From contig OZ017802.1 of assembly GCA_963969395.1 (NCBI GenBank), forward strand, positions 1,862,501 to 1,926,500: a stretch of DNA of 64,000 bases, in the 5' to 3' direction. Below the pieces are notes generated by a model. The model saw only the letters and a program-made list of their open reading frames with translations. It had not been told where the DNA came from and did not search any database. Source of the DNA: Pseudoscleropodium purum (Eukaryota > Streptophyta > Bryopsida > Hypnales > Brachytheciaceae). Every line of letters begins with the position of its first letter. Position 1 is the first letter of the stretch. Shown here in pieces: positions 62,401-64,000 of the stretch. The position numbers and the translations under genes are program-made.

Positions 62401-62780
62401 TCCAGTAACTATTATTCAATTCACCGACTTTTCCTTTTGCACGTGTCCGCCATTACAAGGAGATTCGGATGCATCAAATTACGACCGGGGCTTTTTTTTT
62501 TTCCCTCATATTTCTGAAAGGCAAAGTGGATTGAAATTTTGAAGTGACTATGTAACTTTAGTGGATTGTTTTTAGTGGCGACAATCAAGTTTTCAGAGTC
62601 GAGAATTTTAGCGATTTACAACCAAAAAAATTCTTGCCATTGACAATGTGCTGGTGTGAACTAATGCAAATGTAGATGAATGACACATACATTTGGTACA
62701 AATGTGGCGAATCAAGTTTCAACAATCATAGTCTGAGAGGTGAATTTTTTGAGCACTATAACTTCTCTACTTTTCCCGCA

Positions 62781-63010
62781 GGACCTACACATATACACAC
62801 ACACTCCAATGCTTAAGTAAGAATGTGCACATATTCAAATAGGCCAACTAAAACTTTTCTATGTGCTTCATTGGACCTACACGCACACATACACACACAC
62901 ACACTCTGATGCCTAAGTAAGAATGTGCACAAATTCAAATAGGCAAACTAAAACTTCTCTATGTACTTCATTGGACCTGTACATACACACACACTCCAAT
63001 ACCTCAATAA
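62781..63010 (+). repeat. Tandem repeat with AC-rich core (three units)
   Basis: Units start with GGACCTRYAC at 62781, 62873 and 62973. Each has an ACACACAC run followed by CTAAGTAAGAATGTGCACA and AGGCMAACTAAAACTT. The periods of 92 and 100 bp differ because the AC run varies. Looser AAGCACAATRCCAA repeats follow to about 63180. Confidence 0.7.
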
Positions 63011-63573
63011 ACATGTGCACAAATATTATAGAACAAAATAATAGTAGCAAGTACATATTCAGACAAAGAAGCATAATGCCTCCAAGAGTACATATGCACT
63101 TAAATAAGCACAATACCAAATACAAAAACCTGCATACAAACAAGCACAATGCCAAGTAGGAAAATCTGCACGTAGGCAAGACAACCCAATGCCCAAGTTA
63201 TTGAAAAGGGTGCATATAATACTTGTCATGAAAATAGATTTCATCCAACAAAAAGAGATGCATACAACCAATATTAGCAAAAAAACAAGTTGGCGCTAAT
63301 TAGCTCAATGCTACACTACTTCAAACAGGTGTGCCAATCCTACAAGAAGGAAATCCCACTGGATCAAATTCCATTGCAAGCAGAAGTGCTTTATAAAATA
63401 AACAACAATGACAAGGTTACTAGAGAAGCCTCCAGCATGTCAAATTCAGAAGCATAGTGCCTTAACATGAAACTACAACTTTGAAAATGCCACTACAAAT
63501 GTAAAAATTGCAACTCTGAATGCTAACTTGCATTCCCGACGAACCATGCTACGATTCAGTCAAGGTGCAGGAA
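63011..63573. other. No gene seen
   Basis: AT-rich sequence, partly continuing the loose repeats, downstream of the hAT fragment. Confidence 0.35.
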
Positions 63574-64000
63574 CTATGCGTGGGATAGATAATGACCCCT
63601 CTCTCCAACTTTGAACCAATCTTCAAACACCCTCTGATATGGAAAAGTCTCCAATGTGAAGATTTTTTGGGAGTACATCCCAACTGTGACCTCCAAGTTC
63701 TCCACTAGTGTAGCCCTCAATTTGGATTTGAGAAAGGCAAGTGATGAAAATGTGCGCTCATCTTCTATAGATCCAATGACATGGGTAACAACAATCTTTG
63801 CTAGCTTTATAAACTCCATGAAGTTTTTAGTAAGGCTATTATTGCTATGTAGAACTCTCCAAACTTTTGTGAGTTGGTTCACATCAAAAGGTGGCAACAT
63901 TGTTGCCAGGGTGTTTGACTTCATGTAAACGTTGAATAAGCCTTGCTGTAACATTAGCATGTCAAGGTTGATCAAGGGGGGCAACAATATCTTGTCACTA
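63574..64000 (-). mobile_element. hAT-type transposase, C-terminal part, cut by the window edge
   Basis: A minus-strand frame, open to the window edge, encodes at least 137 residues ending at 63574. VIGSIEDERTFSSLAFLKSK followed by LRATLVENLEVTV is the hAT C-terminal dimerisation region (E-x-x-FS-x-L-x-x-x-K-x-x-LR), as in ZNF862-like plant hAT proteins. The start, BED finger and catalytic core lie outside the window, so integrity cannot be judged. Confidence 0.7.

Overview
The window is nuclear DNA of a land plant. It has GT-AG introns, AT-rich intergenic DNA, and genes more GC-rich than their surroundings. A nuclear gene for a chloroplast NDH-complex subunit (PnsB1) argues against Pinaceae, which lost the plastid NDH complex. 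Short introns and a decayed 'GQHS' (ParB-N-like) gene of a kind I recall from mosses and other seed-free plants make a bryophyte or another seed-free plant my best guess. I cannot name the species.

Genes. Four spliced genes can be rebuilt with consistent splice phases. (1) 2143-3872 (+) encodes a small heavy-metal-associated (HMA) protein with a CxxC site and a Lys/Glu-rich tail. (2) 20986-24905 (+) encodes PnsB1 (NDF1/NDH48) in seven exons. (3) 25245-26452 (-) encodes a 115-residue protein with one C-terminal C2H2 zinc finger in five exons; its exons are too small to stand out as ORFs. (4) 28773-31911 (+) encodes an F-box/WD40 protein in eight exons. Genes 2-4 form a gene island at about 20-32 kb, with PnsB1 and the zinc-finger gene converging tail to tail. 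An unrecognised, TAG-interrupted coding fragment lies at 26949-27515 (-).

Repeats. The rest is mostly mobile-element debris. The most notable component is a set of roughly 0.6-1.0 kb elements with no coding capacity. Their terminal inverted repeats begin CCCCTAAA or a variant and they are flanked by TTAA: 6028-6953, 7241-8120, 14407-15326, 50608-51529, 58740-59709 and 35304-36224, with truncated or decayed relatives at 5661, 9903, 11480, 33641, 52104 and perhaps 53480. One insertion has a related empty site in the same window with a single TTAA. TTAA duplication plus CCC-starting ends is the piggyBac signature, so these look like non-autonomous piggyBac-type elements. They are the main discovery candidate.

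Other repeats are a PIF/Harbinger-like MITE (9225-9767), several foldback elements, a 205-bp tandem repeat (12361-12901), a 3.9-kb structure with about 270-bp inverted arms (4838-8765), a duplicated decayed gene (18.2-19.4 kb and 39.5-40.0 kb), a long decayed coding region (41.4-46.8 kb), and the C-terminal part of a hAT transposase at the right edge. The 15.3-18.2, 36.2-39.5, 46.8-48.6 and 54.2-58.7 kb stretches show no supportable genes.
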